NCBI GenBank assembly: GCA_008931825.1
Contig: QXVZ01008299.1
Span: 1 to 26,106, forward strand
DNA length: 26,106 bases
From: Phallusia fumigata
Taxonomy: Eukaryota > Chordata > Ascidiacea > Phlebobranchia > Ascidiidae
Reading direction: 5' to 3'
Shown here piece after piece: positions 11,801-19,972 of the stretch. How positions within the stretch are numbered: the stretch's first letter is position 1; each line of letters begins with the position of its first letter. The position numbers and the translations under genes were made by a program. The notes beneath the pieces were generated by a model. The model did not search any database. It was not told the origin of the DNA and worked only from the letters and a program-made list of their open reading frames with translations.

Positions 11801-14800
11801 TGGCCTGATGTTGGATCTCAGACTAAGTTGTCCCCAAACATGAATGTCCAAACGCTACAAGAAATAACTATTGGTGGAATCGTCCAACGGCAATTGCTGC
11901 TATCCAATCCAGAGGTAAAACTTACATGGACACAATGCCGGTCGTATTACCTCACACCTTAAGTTTTCATAGATTTAGAAGTAAAAATGAAGTTCTTTGC
12001 CAACAAAGGGCAGAAAAAACTTTTGCCTAAATTGAGTGATAAAATTTTTGAAATCTATTTTTGGTTAGTTCGTTTTTTGTATTAGCAGGGTTGGTGGTTT
12101 AAATTTAATCTAAGCGTTTGGCAAGACAAGATACTAAGGCGACTTGGTTTTATCTCACAAGCAAATAGCATTGAAGAAAAAAACTTAAGGAAATGGGAAT
12201 TTGATGATTTTTCTTTGAAATGGTTGAAAATCTAACCAAAAACACACATCACAACAGCATACACTCAGTACTTGCATTAAATAAAACGCGTATGTTCGCT
12301 TAATGAAGTAGGAACTAAATTGAAAATCACTGTGTTTTCATCCGACACACCCTTCAGCCGATTATTTCCTTTTCAGGAGCAACGAACCATTACGCAGTTG
12401 CAGTACACAACTTGGCCCGATCATGGGATTCCTGTAACTACATCCAACATGATCTACCTACGTAACATGGTCAATAATTTGCATCACACAAACGCTCCTA
12501 TCATTGTCCACTGCAGGTAAATACTTGACTAGGTTGAGATAAAGTGTTTCTTAAGATATGTCCCCCCGGCAAACACAACGTCAAAAGTAACGTGCAAAAC
12601 AATGAATACAAACCTGTCTTATCAATACTTTTGTTTTGCAACAAAGCAAAAACTGTTTGAACCGCAAAAAAGTTTTTGTCGCAACAAATGCCAGTGAAAC
12701 GGCTGCTATTTATAAAAAGCCAACCGCCAAAAGCGTCCCAGAAACTGTGGGTGCAATGGGAAACCAGGTTTCTAAAATTCAAAGGGACCAGGAAGCCGAG
12801 AAAAGTGTCCTTAAAGTAACGCAAGGATGGTAAGGCCGAAACCGAATGCACAAGGAAGTACAGGGTACAGCTTCTCGGTTCAAGAATGGCTGTTTTTTTA
12901 AATTTGATGTCCTGTATTTTAAAGATCTTTGTGCCTATGATGTTTAAAAACAGCACATTATCAGATTTTGATGTTTTCTAATGATAGTTACGTCTATGGT
13001 AGCCAACAAAGTCCCTAGTAGCAATTAACAAATATCTTGTCTGTTTGTAACATATTTATCATACGATTTGCATGCTTTTTGCAGTGCTGGCGTGGGACGT
13101 ACAGGAACTTACATAGCCATGGACACTTTGTTTCATGAACTTGACGACAAAGGAACAGTTGATGTGCCACGAACTGTTCTCAAAATGAGAGAAAATCGAA
13201 TAGACATGATTCAAAATCGGGTATGAATTCAACTGCATTTTTTACAGCTTTAAAATCAAACCATATAGGACCCTTAATAGTTAAACATTTGTTTCTGTCG
13301 TTCATACAGAAACAATACATGTACCTGTACAAACTGCTTATGGAGCATGAAAGCTTGATGGAAACAGATAAGGATGTTACGGAACTTCAATCAATGACTT
13401 CAGCTGAAATGTAAGACATTCATTTGAAATATCCCGGCCGTACATTTTCAGTTTGTGACCAACGATCTTGTTCTACGTTTCAAAGGAAAAAAATGCAGGA
13501 GCGTGAATACAAGACGCTGAGTAAATGGAGATTCGGCGAGGAGTGGCTGGGAAATCGACCTCAGCTGAACACGTGTAAAACAACATTTGGATCGTTTGAA
13601 CATTTGCATAGAAGGAAAAAGCTTAAATAAACCTATGTTTTATTATTGCAGATAAGAATACAGCAGTGGGAGTTTGGGACGACAAAACACAAGCGGTTAA
13701 ACAACTAGACGCTACATATATTCAGGTACAGTACACAAGTACTCTAAAGTTATCACCAACAGAAAACATGTGACCAGTAGCATACGTGCGTTAAGTGATC
13801 ATTTAGTTTACTTCAAGCCCCTTTGCATACCTATTCGACATGGCCGCATCAAATGTAAACAAATTTCCCACATTTATTGGTAAAGCAGCTTTTTTCCTGA
13901 AATGGTTCTATCGGTCTAAATTAGGGGTCGGCAACCACGCAAAGTGATTTGCCAGTTAATATTTCAATACATTTTTTAAGCCAAATTTTTCGACCTCTAG
14001 GTTTTTAAGCAATGACGTCATCAACATGCCACGCGAAGTCGTTATCATTGGGACATAATTTGTAAACTGGCACACTGGGTTCAAACAGTGGTCGCCTCCC
14101 GGTCTAAATGGTGTGGCTCACTGGAATTGTGACGACCGCTAAAAGCTATAGCATGATTTTTTCTTTTTGTCCCAATACAGAGCTCTCTTTCATGAAACGT
14201 AGAAATTACTTTCTCACGATAATGCTAAAAACACATAAACCTTCAATAGCTTTCAATTTGCATTCCAGNAAAAACATTTGGATTGATTGATCATTTACAT
14301 AGAAGGAAAAAAGCTAAATAAACCTATGTTTTATTATTGCAGATAAGAATACAGCAGTGGGAGTTTGGGATGACAAAACACAAGCGGTTAAACAACTAGA
14401 CGCTACATATATTCAGGTACAGTATACACAAGTACTCTAAAGTTATCGCCAACAGAAAAAATGTGACCAGTGGCATATGTGCGTTAAGTGATTATTTAGT
14501 TTACGTCGAGCCCTTTTGCATACCTATTCGACATAGCGGCATCAAATGTAAACAAATTTCCCACATTTATTGGTAAAGCAGCTTTTTTCCTGAAATGGTT
14601 CTATCGGTCTAAATTAGGGGTCGGCAACCACGCAAAGTGATTTGCCAGTTAATATTTCAATACATTTTTTAAGCCAAATTTTTCGACCTCTTGGTTTTTA
14701 AGCAATGACGTCATCAACATGCCACGCGAAGTCGTTATCATTGGGACATAATTTGTAAACTGGCACACTGGGTTCAAACAGTGGTCGCCTCCCGGACTAA

Positions 14801-17800
14801 ATGGTGTGGCTCACTGGAATTGTGACGACCGCTAAAAGCTATAGCATGATTTTTTCTTTTTGTCCCAATACAGAGCTCTCTTTCATGAAACGTAGAAATT
14901 ACTTTCTCACGATAATGCTAAAAACACATAAACCTTCAATAGCTTTCAATTTGCATTCCAGGAACATGGATGTTCAGAGTTCTTCATCGCTGCAAGAAAT
15001 CCTGCACAAGGAGAAGAGGAAAACTTTTGGAACATGATCGCAACCAGAAGCGCTTCACTGATAATTGACTTGAATCACGGCATCACAGTAAGCAAATCAT
15101 ATTATGTCGATACAGTTCTGCGTTGTAAACAAGTTCTCATTCACGAAACACCAAGTTGGGGTGTTTAACCAGTAAAGTATAGTGAAAAACTCGTGTAGGT
15201 ATTTTTCTCAAGTCAAATGAAAAAAAAACTGTGTTGATTTAACTTTAGTCGAGTCTCTAACTTAAGTTTTTGTGACGCTGTGATTTTTCGTTCATTTCTG
15301 TAGAGAAGGTAGGGGTGGTAAAAAGCCTTTTTGTTTCTGAACTTTGCATTCGTTTTAGGTTCCACTCAATGCACCTCTCCGATACGGCAACGTGTCAGTT
15401 TCTGTATCCGATGTGAATGAAGCTGATGGTTACAGAGTGATCACCANGCATCAAATGTAAACAAATTTCCCACATTTATTGGTAAAGCAGCTTTTTTCCT
15501 GAAATGGTTCTATCGGTCTAAATTAGGGGTCGGCAACCACGCAAAGTGATTTGCCAGTTAATATTTCAATACATTTTTTAAGCCAAATTTTTCGACCTCT
15601 AGGTTTTTAAGCAATGACGTCATCAACATGCCACGCGAAGTCGTTATCATTGGGACATAATTTGTAAACTGGCACACTGGGTTCAAACAGTGGTCGCCTC
15701 CCGGTCTAAATGGTGTGGCTCACTGGAATTGTGACGACCGCTAAAAGCTATAGCATGATTTTTTCTTTTTGTCCCAATACAGAGCTCTCTTTCATGAAAC
15801 GTAGAAATTACTTTCTCACGATAATGCTAAAAACACATAAACCTTCAATAGCTTTCAATTTGCATTCCAGGAACATGGATGTTCAGAGTTCTTCATCGCT
15901 GCAAGAAATCCTGCACAAGGAGAAGAGGAAAACTTTTGGAACATGATCGCAACCAGAAGCGCTTCACTGATAATTGACTTGAATCACGGCATCACAGTAA
16001 GCAAATCATATTATGTCGATACAGTTCTGCGTTGTAAACAAGTTCTCATTCACGAAACACCAAGTTGGGGTGTTTAACCAGTAAAGTATAGTGAAAAACT
16101 CGTGTAGGTATTTTTCTCAAGTCAAATGAAAAAAAAACTGTGTTGATTTAACTTTAGTCGAGTCTCTAACTTAAGTTTTTGTGACGCTGTGATTTTTCGT
16201 TCATTTCTGTAGAGAAGGTAGGGGTGGTAAAAAGCCTTTTTGTTTCTGAACTTTGCATTCGTTTTAGGTTCCACTCAATGCACCTCTCCGATACGGCAAC
16301 GTGTCAGTTTCTGTATCCGATGTGAATGAAGCTGATGGTTACAGAGTGATCACCATCCTAATCTCATCCGCAACCAACTTTTTCGTAAGACTCTGCTATT
16401 GACACACTGTCATAAGATTTGTTTTAATGGCCTATATAAGTGTTGCAAACGTAATATGTATGTGTAAATTTTATTTGCTGTGAGATGGTTACGTTGTGGG
16501 CGTCATCGAGTTGCTTTATAGCAGTTTTTGGAACAGTTTTAATTTCACTGTTAAAGAGCTCATAATTACGTCCGTTGGCACTGGCACATTGATACTCACT
16601 TTTATTGCCCAGAGAACTTGTTTCAGGCAGAGTTACAGTTGGCTGCAAAATAGTTGCACAATTATTAACCCTGAATGGCAATTCATTGAAAAGAATGCGC
16701 GAAACACTTATCCTGTACTAATATAATAAAGTCTGTACAAGTGCTAAGAAGCATTTTGCAAAAACATTTAAATCAGCCAGTAATTTATTGATCGTCAAGC
16801 CCGTTAGAGGGCATAATATCGAATCAAAGCCGGGCTTCAAGGCATTTCCCTGAAGTCAGGATGTCTACCAACTAAAGGCTACAGACTCGGTGACGTTGCT
16901 TACCGAAAGTTTAATCACAAACGTTGCTTCCTGCTCCATGCTGGGCTTTTGCGGGGCATTTCCCAGAACTCGGTTGCATTGTGTGCGGCTGTATTTTACA
17001 CCTTGCAATACAGTATAGAACTCTTAATTGCAAGTTAACATATTGGCTTTCTAATTCAATCACATATACATTCTCAGGTTGATCAGCAGGTCACAGTCGT
17101 ACAAGTCAAGGGATGGGACAACGTCCAACATCCACCGGACGAATTGGATTTGGTCAACATTATTGAGACAATGCCAAGACTAAAGAATGAACAAAAACCT
17201 CAGTGTGTGTTGGTTAGCTGCAGGTAAAATTAATTTTATACATACATCTCATGCAGCATTTTCATGTCATCTCATGCAGCATGTTCACGGCTTGCTAGAG
17301 AGTTAAATTGACATGTATATTCGGTCCTTACAAAAACGAACCATCGATTCAAAGGTTGCAACAGGTTTTTTTATTTCATGCCAATATATCTCCGAGATTT
17401 TACAACAAAAGTGTTCCACGGTAGTTTCGTTCTTTCAATACGATAAATTGAAAGCGCTTTATGTTTTTAGTGATGGTTCGACAAGGACTGGAACCTTCAT
17501 TGCTCTGGTGAACATTCTCGAACGGCTGAAAGCACAAAAGCGGGTGGATGTATTCCGAACTGTGAAAGACCTGAGAGATATGAGACCGAACATGGTCGAC
17601 AACAAGGTAAAGTTATAATGAAATCGCTAAAACACTTGTTGAAGAACCAACAACAGTTTCCATCGGGCGCCAAAGTCACTTTCACGTAAGACGCAAATTC
17701 CACAAAGCTTTCTAAATACATTGAAGCCGAACCGCGTTTAGGAAACCAATTGTTCTTATACAGCCTTCTTAACCCACCGGTTTGATACCGGTTGTCCGGA

Positions 17801-18178
17801 AACACAACATGCATAAGGGCCCAATACCTCATGCTAATCCATTTCCTATTAATGTCGCTATAAGCTCTCCTTGTAACTTGCGTGAAGTTTCCTCTCGGCC
17901 AACCCTGTATTTTTTTCCATTGGTCTATCACACGCTCGTCAGCGACACTTAGTGGTAGTTATGTTACGTTTATCGAATATTTGCATTTTTTCTTAAGTAG
18001 TAGTTGTAGGGGGGCACTATGCACTGTGTTCAGTATCTTTTTTAACCTTTACGGAAAGGTCATCTGTCAAGCAAACAACTTTTACAATTATACGCATTTG
18101 CAGGAGCTCTACAAATATTGCTACTCGGTCGTGATGCAATATCTGTCCGATTTCAGCACTTATTCCAACTACAAGTGA
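5741..18178 (+). CDS. Gene B: receptor tyrosine phosphatase with lectin-like and FN3 ectodomain
   Basis: Type I receptor protein tyrosine phosphatase. Using one copy of each duplicated exon, the 28 exons join in frame into 1117 codons plus TGA. Layout by residue: signal peptide 1-22; C-type-lectin-like region 25-286; FN3-1 287-388; FN3-2 389-488; TM about 501-522; juxtamembrane 523-555; phosphatase D1 about 560-860; D2 about 865-1117. D1 has every catalytic signature: NRYKNI (619-624), WPD with Asp753, and HCSAGVGRTG with Cys784 and Arg790. D2 is degenerate. By family knowledge, D1 removes phosphate from tyrosines on cytoplasmic proteins and D2 is regulatory. Ligand and substrates are unknown. 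The lectin-like plus two-FN3 ectodomain does not match a vertebrate RPTP class I can name. Exons 23-25 are repeated at 13577-16355 by an apparent assembly fault. Confidence 0.85.
5869..8135 (+). CDS. Gene B exons 2-6: C-type-lectin-like domain with large insertion
   Basis: Exons are 5869-6045, 6331-6466, 7404-7522, 7703-7861 and 7941-8135. Exon 2 gives the first CTLD signature, a Cys (C54) followed by LGGNLA. Exon 6 gives the rest: VLIGAR (WIGL-like), GWYWSDGS, then Cys256, Cys274 and YYACQ (Cys283). The expected pairs are 54-283 and 256-274, by family knowledge. Between them lie about 140 residues from exons 3-5, far more than a standard CTLD loop, with an extra Cys pair (FCDA Cys141, KNC Cys159). 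No EPN, QPD or WND calcium-binding motif is visible, so a calcium-independent protein ligand is more likely than sugar. Several N-x-S/T glycosylation sites occur. Exon 2 ends in a GC donor. Confidence 0.75.
6046..6330 (+). other. Gene B intron 2, non-canonical GC-AG
   Basis: The exon ends acaacag at 6045 and the intron starts gcaagc, ending tgtttcag at 6330. The paralogous gene C intron starts gttcgg at the same codon and phase. Reading through would hit TAA within four codons, so splicing here is needed. An AG before GCAAG is the usual context of functional GC donors. Confidence 0.75.
6467..7403 (+). mobile_element. Gene B intron 3 with hAT-like element end
   Basis: This 937-bp intron contains cagtggcggctcgt at 6577-6590 followed by gtggaggtgctgctcc, a sequence typical of one end of hAT transposons. 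I do not find the matching inverted end, so the element is truncated or diverged. The GC-richer stretch at about 6800-6970, with the palindrome tgcgcatgcgca, may be internal element sequence. TGACGTCA lies at 7013-7020. No transposase reading frame is visible. Confidence 0.45.
8219..8993 (+). CDS. Gene B exons 7-9: FN3 domain 1
   Basis: Exons are 8219-8319 (101 nt), 8382-8486 (105 nt) and 8897-8993 (97 nt), phases 1-0-0-1. The order is FQCSASTLKVSWTGL, then VEIHVAQ...APYTNLSTTVQNL, then LTAILTGC...NVTSS and a closing PPPTCY. The VSW, the L...STNY-type segment and overall length fit a fibronectin type III fold. A Cys near each end (FQC and PTC) suggests a domain-closing disulfide, which is not usual for FN3. 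The 410-bp intron before the last exon holds nothing recognisable. Confidence 0.7.
9059..9694 (+). CDS. Gene B exons 10-12: FN3 domain 2
   Basis: Exons are 9059-9159, 9297-9401 and 9598-9694, again 101, 105 and 97 nt with phases 1-0-0-1. Landmarks are FPCDASTVEVSWTGLDQF, VEIHVLELNQKIYAPYS, then ITVLITGS and a closing PPASCF. It repeats FN3-1 feature by feature, so the two domains arose by duplication of a three-exon cassette. It is the last domain before the membrane. Confidence 0.72.
9883..10188 (+). CDS. Gene B exons 13-14: transmembrane helix and juxtamembrane
   Basis: Exon 9883-10000 encodes a stalk, IGGLVAGMLFLVLLIILLVL (a helix of about 22 residues with a GxxxG-type GGLVAG motif) and the stop-transfer ARRRRQR. 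Exon 10124-10188 adds a Gln/Pro/Ser-rich juxtamembrane stretch (PTNTRSLPTQDQ...). This is the point where gene A and gene B cytoplasmic sequences part. Confidence 0.82.
10189..10583 (+). other. Gene B intron 14
   Basis: 395 bp, gtgagt to tttccag. I see no coding or repeat feature inside. Confidence 0.5.
10584..13410 (+). CDS. Gene B exons 15-21: tyrosine phosphatase domain D1 (active-type)
   Basis: Exons are 10584-10717, 11054-11150, 11388-11590, 11783-11914, 12377-12516, 13085-13220 and 13310-13410. Family motifs appear in order: NRYKNIFPYD, NDYINAAYI, FIASQGPKKETIDDFW, KCERYWP, TTWPDHGIP, IIVHCSAGVGRTGTYIAMD and the Q-loop region QNRKQYMYLYKLL. The nucleophile Cys784, the P-loop Arg790 and the general acid Asp753 are all present, so D1 should be catalytically competent. 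The P-loop is split across the exon pair 12377-12516 / 13085-13220 (HC-AG|T), an intron position shared with D2. The exon 10584-10717 start (NGLYANVTYN) precedes the core fold. Confidence 0.9.
10718..11053 (+). other. Gene B intron 15
   Basis: 336 bp, gttaga to tatttag, with no recognisable content. Confidence 0.5.
11915..12376 (+). other. Gene B intron 18
   Basis: 462 bp between the KCERYWP and WPD exons. It is AT-rich and nothing is recognised in it. Confidence 0.5.
12517..13084 (+). other. Gene B intron 19 with a short protein-like open frame
   Basis: 568-bp intron interrupting the D1 P-loop. A plus-strand frame stays open from about 12636 to 12833 (VFVATNASETAAIY... ending VTQGW, stop) with protein-like, charged composition. 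I do not recognise it. It could be a fragment of a retrocopy or transposon, or chance. The minus-strand frame over the same bases looks like its shadow. Confidence 0.25.
13486..18178 (+). CDS. Gene B exons 22-28: degenerate phosphatase domain D2
   Basis: Chosen exons: 13486-13574, 13652-13725 (second copy 14343-14416), 15871-15996 (second copy 14962-15087), 16268-16384, 17078-17223, 17471-17606 and 18104-18178 with TGA. D2 landmarks are REYKTL, EFFIAARNPAQGEEENFW (matching the FIASQGP..DFW block), VKGWDNVQHPPD in place of WPDHG, and VLVSCSDGSTRTGT in place of VHCSAGVGRTGT. Cys1047 and Arg1053 keep the C-x5-R spacing. The preceding His is Ser, the WPD Asp is not at its place and the NRYKN block is eroded, so catalysis is unlikely. 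By RPTP precedent D2 would be regulatory. The 13486 acceptor was picked because it is the one that fits the phase; the stronger-looking ttttcag at 13451 does not. Confidence 0.8.
13577..14268. repeat. Duplicated contig end, copy 1 (holds D2 exon 23)
   Basis: This stretch matches 14270-14961 almost base for base. It ends at the N at 14269, directly at the acceptor cattccag of D2 exon 24, so that exon is missing from this copy. Bases 13999 (a) and 14103 (t) match the third copy, not the second. Confidence 0.8.
13922..14101. mobile_element. Small hAT-like MITE in a D2 intron
   Basis: Sequence beginning taggggtcggcaaccac and ending gtggtcgcctcccg lies between two copies of gtctaaat (13914-13921 and 14102-14109). 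An 8-bp target duplication and a start like aggggtcggcaacc are typical of hAT elements; the inverted ends match only loosely. The two further copies at about 14615-14794 and 15524-15703 come from the contig duplication, not from new insertions. No coding capacity. Confidence 0.45.
14270..15446. repeat. Duplicated contig, copy 2 (D2 exons 23, 24 and part of 25)
   Basis: Bounded by N at 14269 and N at 15447. It contains exon 23 (14343-14416), exon 24 (14962-15087) and exon 25 cut at 15446 inside codons for RVIT. It differs from the other two copies at 14692 (t) and 14796 (a), as an alternative allele would. The overlap with the next copy is 14539-15446 against 15448-16355. Confidence 0.8.
15448..16355. 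repeat. Duplicated contig start, copy 3 (D2 exons 24 and 25)
   Basis: Starts just after the N at 15447 at gcatcaaatgtaaac and carries exon 24 (15871-15996) and the first complete exon 25 (16268-16384). It is in continuous sequence with the rest of D2, so it is the copy to use in the gene model. Confidence 0.8.
16385..17077 (+). other. Gene B intron 25 with a tRNA-like fragment
   Basis: 693-bp intron. On the minus strand, 16821-16875 reads ttagttggtagac (A-box-like), then about 30 nt, then ggctttgattc (B-box-like), suggesting a tRNA-derived SINE remnant. No proper anticodon loop forms, so it is not a functional tRNA gene. An intronic AATAAA occurs at 16735-16740. Confidence 0.35.
17607..18103 (+). 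other. Gene B intron 27
   Basis: 497-bp last intron, gtaaag to tttgcag. A small accggt-ttgat-accggt inverted repeat lies near 17775-17795. Open frames on both strands here look like chance. Confidence 0.45.
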
Positions 18179-18707
18179 TTCGTTCAAGGATTTCTAAAGT
18201 CATTGAACCTTTTTTATTGTGATTGCCACTGTATGACTAATCGTACTTGTATATTTTTGAACTTGCTTTCATGAATAGTTGACATTTTGTTGAACATGTT
18301 TAATACCACGTAAATCCAGGTTCCGTGCATTTGCTACCATAGACATTATCACTGTACGTTGCCGCGCACTTAAATGAAGTCATGCCAAAAAGTATAAAAT
18401 GTTGTAAATGCGTCTTTTTGCCTAAATTTGATTGTGCGGACTTCATTCAATTCATTTCAAGTTCAGCTTGACTGGACCATGCCACTGTAATCGTCAGGAA
18501 ACGACTTGATTCCATTTGCAACTTATTTGAATCAAACGAATGCTGTGAAATTAAATCTATTTTTGAATTGTTTGTTCTTGCAAAATTCAATACCGTTCCC
18601 AACGAGCTTTCACATCACCTTTTAGGAGTTCTTTTTCAAACGTTTTGATACTTTGGAGTGCATTTTAAGCATTCTCAGTGGTGTTGAAAAATTGATAACT
18701 AAGAGCT

Positions 18708-18713
18708 AATAAA
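18708..18713 (+). promoter_or_regulatory. Candidate polyadenylation signal of gene B
   Basis: AATAAA 530 nt after the gene B stop codon. A second AATAAA lies at 18909-18914. Which one is used cannot be told from sequence. Confidence 0.4.
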
Positions 18714-18949
18714 TCGTTTGTAACACTGTTAAAAATGAAATTCACTGAGAGTATGAATTTTGGCTTTAGTAATTGATGTGCTTATTTGGTAATTCGAAAA
18801 CATTTTTTGGCAAAGAGCCGTGTTTATATGTTACGCATTTCCCCGTGCCAAGTTTTTCTGTGATTATTTTCACTGTTTGTTTCACCGTTCAAAACAAATT
18901 GGACAAACAATAAAATTTGTACATACTGATCGTTGATAATGCTCCACAG

Positions 18950-19143
18950 CAGTTGTTCCCAACCTTTTTTGATGCATTCCCCCTTTTCTTATTTTGGAAG
19001 TTTTCATTCCTCCCCTACTAGACAAAACGTTATGAAAACTTATACTAAGGTTTGGAACCACTGCTCCACCTAATCGAATTACTAAGCGTACCATCAATAA
19101 CTTCCCTCAACCTTTTAAAATGCTCCCTGGTTGGGAACCACTG
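18950..19143. mobile_element. hAT-type MITE, 194 bp
   Basis: The left end cagttgttcccaacc (18950-18964) and right end ggttgggaaccactg (19129-19143) are inverted with 14 of 15 positions matching. They are flanked by 8-bp repeats ctccacag (18942-18949) and ctccacat (19144-19151), 7 of 8 identical. CAGTGGTTCCCAACC ends plus an 8-bp target duplication are a hAT hallmark. A third related end, ggtttggaaccactgctccacc, sits inside at 19049, so the element is composite or has an internal duplication. No transposase. Confidence 0.65.
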
Positions 19144-19523
19144 CTCCACATTATTAGCTCTTGTTCGCATTTGGCTGCGTGCTTGCTTTCGCATTCAAAC
19201 ATCAACGCAGCAATTGCCCCCTTTAGTGCCCGCTGCAAATCGGCCGAAGCGGAAATCACAAATATAACCTCTATGCCACGAAACCATTTTTTATTTAGAC
19301 ATGATGCTGAATACCAGGTGGACATCATTTGTTTGGAAACTGATGAAATTATTAATAATCGTTTCGGGCCATTTTTTATTCCTTCCAACAATCTTTAACT
19401 CAACGATTACCCAATAATTGTGGAATTAAACTGTTGGAATTAATGTTTATGCACAAGGCCACAAGCAGTAAAAACGCCTAACAGGGAATTCAAGTGTTTC
19501 TTCTTATGTTTTGATTGGTCAAA

Positions 19524-19746
19524 GCAGAACGTGACGTCGCACGAGGAGGTGCGGTCAAGCGAAGCTGTTGACTTAAATAGTAGCAAGTGTTTTCACACTT
19601 CTAGATTGAAACTGCTAAATAGAATTACAACAAAACAGCTAGGATCAAAACGTGCAGGTTTCTTGAATAGAAATAAATTTATAAGTAACGTAAAAAGGTG
19701 ACCCATAAGGAAGTCAAGAATATTTAGGGTTTTACGCAGTCAGCTG
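19524..19746. repeat. Direct repeat, copy 1 (intergenic), probable haplotype overlap
   Basis: Starts gcagaacgtgacgtcgcacg and ends cagtcagctg, directly before the N at 19747. It recurs at 19748-19972 with scattered substitutions and small indels, the signature of an unmerged contig overlap. Confidence 0.8.
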
Positions 19747-19747
19747 N

Positions 19748-19972
19748 GCAGAACGTGACGTCGCACGAGGAGGTGCGTTCAAGCGAAGATGTTGACTTAA
19801 ATAGCAGTGACTGTTTTCGCATTTCTAGAAATTGAAACTGCTAAATAGAATTACAACAAAACAGCTAGGATCGAAACGTGCAGGTTTCTTGAATAGAAAT
19901 AGATTTCTAAGTAACGTAAAAAGGTGACCCGTAAGGAAGTCAAGAATATTTAGGGTTTTACGCAGTCAGCTG
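19748..19972. repeat. Direct repeat, copy 2 (intergenic)
   Basis: Second copy of 19524-19746, beginning with the first base after the N. No coding content. Confidence 0.8.

Noticed and set aside
11384..11851. 155-codon minus-strand frame
   Set aside because: It lies antisense over D1 exons 17-18, whose plus-strand reading has unmistakable phosphatase motifs.
12501..12956. 151-codon minus-strand frame
   Set aside because: Overlaps the end of the WPD exon and the following intron; no recognisable domain and no promoter or polyA context.
13452..13485. Acceptor ttttcag at 13451 as the start of D2 exon 22
   Set aside because: Phase from the previous exon would put TGA within three codons; the acceptor at 13485 keeps the frame.
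14108..15946. Three copies of the same MVWLTGIVTTAK... frame read as a repeated gene
   Set aside because: It is intron plus hAT-like sequence repeated by contig overlap; the only coding part is the in-frame or out-of-frame run into D2 exon 24.
17497..17931. 144-codon minus-strand frame
   Set aside because: Antisense shadow of the D2 P-loop exon and its intron.
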